From S141-55 sp964422065 (GTDB lineage Bacteria; Hydrothermota; Hydrothermia; WGAB01), in NCBI GenBank assembly GCA_964422065.1, contig CAYQZW010000004.1, forward strand, positions 1-49,600: a DNA stretch of 49,600 nt. Direction: 5' to 3'. The notes below the pieces were generated by a model that saw only the letters and a program-made list of their open reading frames with translations, was not told the origin of the DNA and did no database searches. Both the position numbers and the translations under genes were made by a program. Of the stretch, positions 48,962 through 49,600 are shown one piece after another (position 1 is the first letter of the stretch; each line of letters starts with the position of its first letter).

Positions 48962-49552
48962 ATGGAATTTCGGGTCTCGGTTCCCCCCAAAGGGCTCTAC
49001 CATGCTTATCCCACACTGGTGGCCGTGGTCACGGCCAAACTCGGGGATCGCATGAACGTCATGAGCGCCGCCTGGCATACGACGCTGTCCTTTGAGCCGT
49101 TCCTCTACGGGGTGGCCATCGCCCCCAGCCGGTTCACCCACCACATGATTGAACAATCCGGCGAGTTCACCATCAACTTTTTGTCCTTCCAGGATGCGCA
49201 CTACATCACCCTCTTTGGCCGGACTTCCGGGCGTGACGTGGATAAGTTTCAAGCCTTCCACGTGGAAACCCGAGATCCGGTGAAAGTCCAGGCCCCGGTC
49301 CTGGCCGTGGCTTATGCGGCTTACGAATGCAAAGTGGTCCAGGCCGTGACGACGGGTGACCACACCCTCTTCGTGGGTGAGGTCGTGGCCGCCCATGAAC
49401 GCGTAGATGGGTTCGATGACAAAGGACTTCCGATCCTCAGCGTCCTGGATCCCGCGCTGTATCTGGGTCGGAACCGGTATCTCTCCATCCGAGACGCCGT
49501 TCCGGTCAAGATGGATCTGGAGGAGGCCCAAAGGAAAGTCTCCAAACGTTAG
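48962..49552 (+). CDS. flavin reductase-like (FMN-binding split barrel) protein
   Basis: 196 residues. The family pattern is TLVAVVTAKLGDRMNVMSAAWHTTLSFEPFLYGVAIAPSRFTHHMI (given here by its parts NVMSAAW and PFLYGVAIAPSRFTHHMI). GEFTINFLS and LFGRTSGRDVDKF follow. Such proteins bind FMN and reduce flavins or act as small oxidoreductases. The ATG at 48962 follows an AGGAGG site. It lies 39 nt after nuoD on the same strand and may share the transcript. The natural electron acceptor is unknown. Confidence 0.88.
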   Translation: MEFRVSVPPKGLYHAYPTLVAVVTAKLGDRMNVMSAAWHTTLSFEPFLYGVAIAPSRFTHHMIEQSGEFTINFLSFQDAHYITLFGRTSGRDVDKFQAFHVETRDPVKVQAPVLAVAYAAYECKVVQAVTTGDHTLFVGEVVAAHERVDGFDDKGLPILSVLDPALYLGRNRYLSIRDAVPVKMDLEEAQRKVSKR

Positions 49553-49600
49553 TTCAATTCCCCTAGCCCCCACCCCCTCCTGAAGGAAATTACGCGTTCC

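Noticed and set aside
1..49600. CRISPR array, insertion sequence or prophage
   Set aside because: No regularly spaced direct repeats, transposase motifs or phage structural genes were seen on either strand. The only repeats are the GND coding repeats and the 6166-6220 hairpin.

Overview
The window looks like a chromosomal segment of a Gram-negative bacterium of moderately high GC (by eye), probably a poorly characterised member of the FCB (Fibrobacterota-Chlorobiota-Bacteroidota) side of the tree. The reasons are lipid A synthesis (LpxB), several outer-membrane barrels, an ExbB-ExbD-TonB set, three secreted proteins with C-terminal domains of the type IX secretion (T9SS) kind, and a clear PorX-type regulator (receiver plus PglZ domain), which is a T9SS hallmark. 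No 16S rRNA is present, so the phylum stays an inference.

Layout. 1-6750: start of a secreted protein, a secreted beta-helix protein, an AI-2E-type membrane protein coupled to an L,D-transpeptidase, a soluble PAS histidine kinase with its sigma54-type response regulator, a receiver-like orphan and an FmdB zinc-ribbon protein. 6773-13803 (minus strand): one tightly coupled operon of prfB (with a programmed +1 frameshift), a 918-residue TPR protein, an outer-membrane barrel, exbB, exbD and tonB. 13875-21153 (minus): a complete clade II nitrous oxide reductase operon in the order rrf2-type regulator, nosZ, nosB, a fused nosD-nosF gene, nosY, nosL, cytochrome c. 21191-25918 (minus): a MoxR ATPase, a secreted protein with about twelve 26-residue GND repeats, a small four-helix membrane protein and an NnrS-like membrane protein. 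25926-29263 (minus): a sugar-type ABC importer without its own ATPase, coupled to a thiamine-binding-family protein. 29321-34195 (minus): a 1624-residue T9SS cargo with lamin-tail domains. 34310-36975: lgt, a polysaccharide deacetylase and lpxB. 36988-40119 (minus): a subtilase with a large insert and T9SS tail, a cupin and tRNA-Lys. 40285-46191 (plus): an Omp28/thioredoxin-like T9SS cargo, tRNA-Ser, a large AAA-TPR-winged-helix-BTAD regulator and a Wzi-like barrel. 46240-49552 (plus): porX, nuoD and a flavin-reductase-like protein.

How it works together. The nos operon would reduce N2O to N2 in the periplasm: NosZ is the catalyst, the lipoprotein cytochrome c is a likely electron donor, and NosL with the NosDF-NosY transporter assembles the copper-sulfur centre. 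The leading Rrf2 protein has three cysteines and probably senses NO or the Fe-S state. The T9SS cargo proteins and PorX belong to one secretion and surface programme, with LpxB, Lgt, TonB and Wzi-like proteins serving the envelope.

Expression style. Genes inside operons overlap by ATGA or carry strong GGAGG sites. Several operon-first genes instead have a sigma70-like -10 box only 6-9 nt before the ATG, which suggests leaderless mRNAs. No intergenic stretch exceeds about 300 nt, and I saw no insertion sequence, phage gene or CRISPR array.
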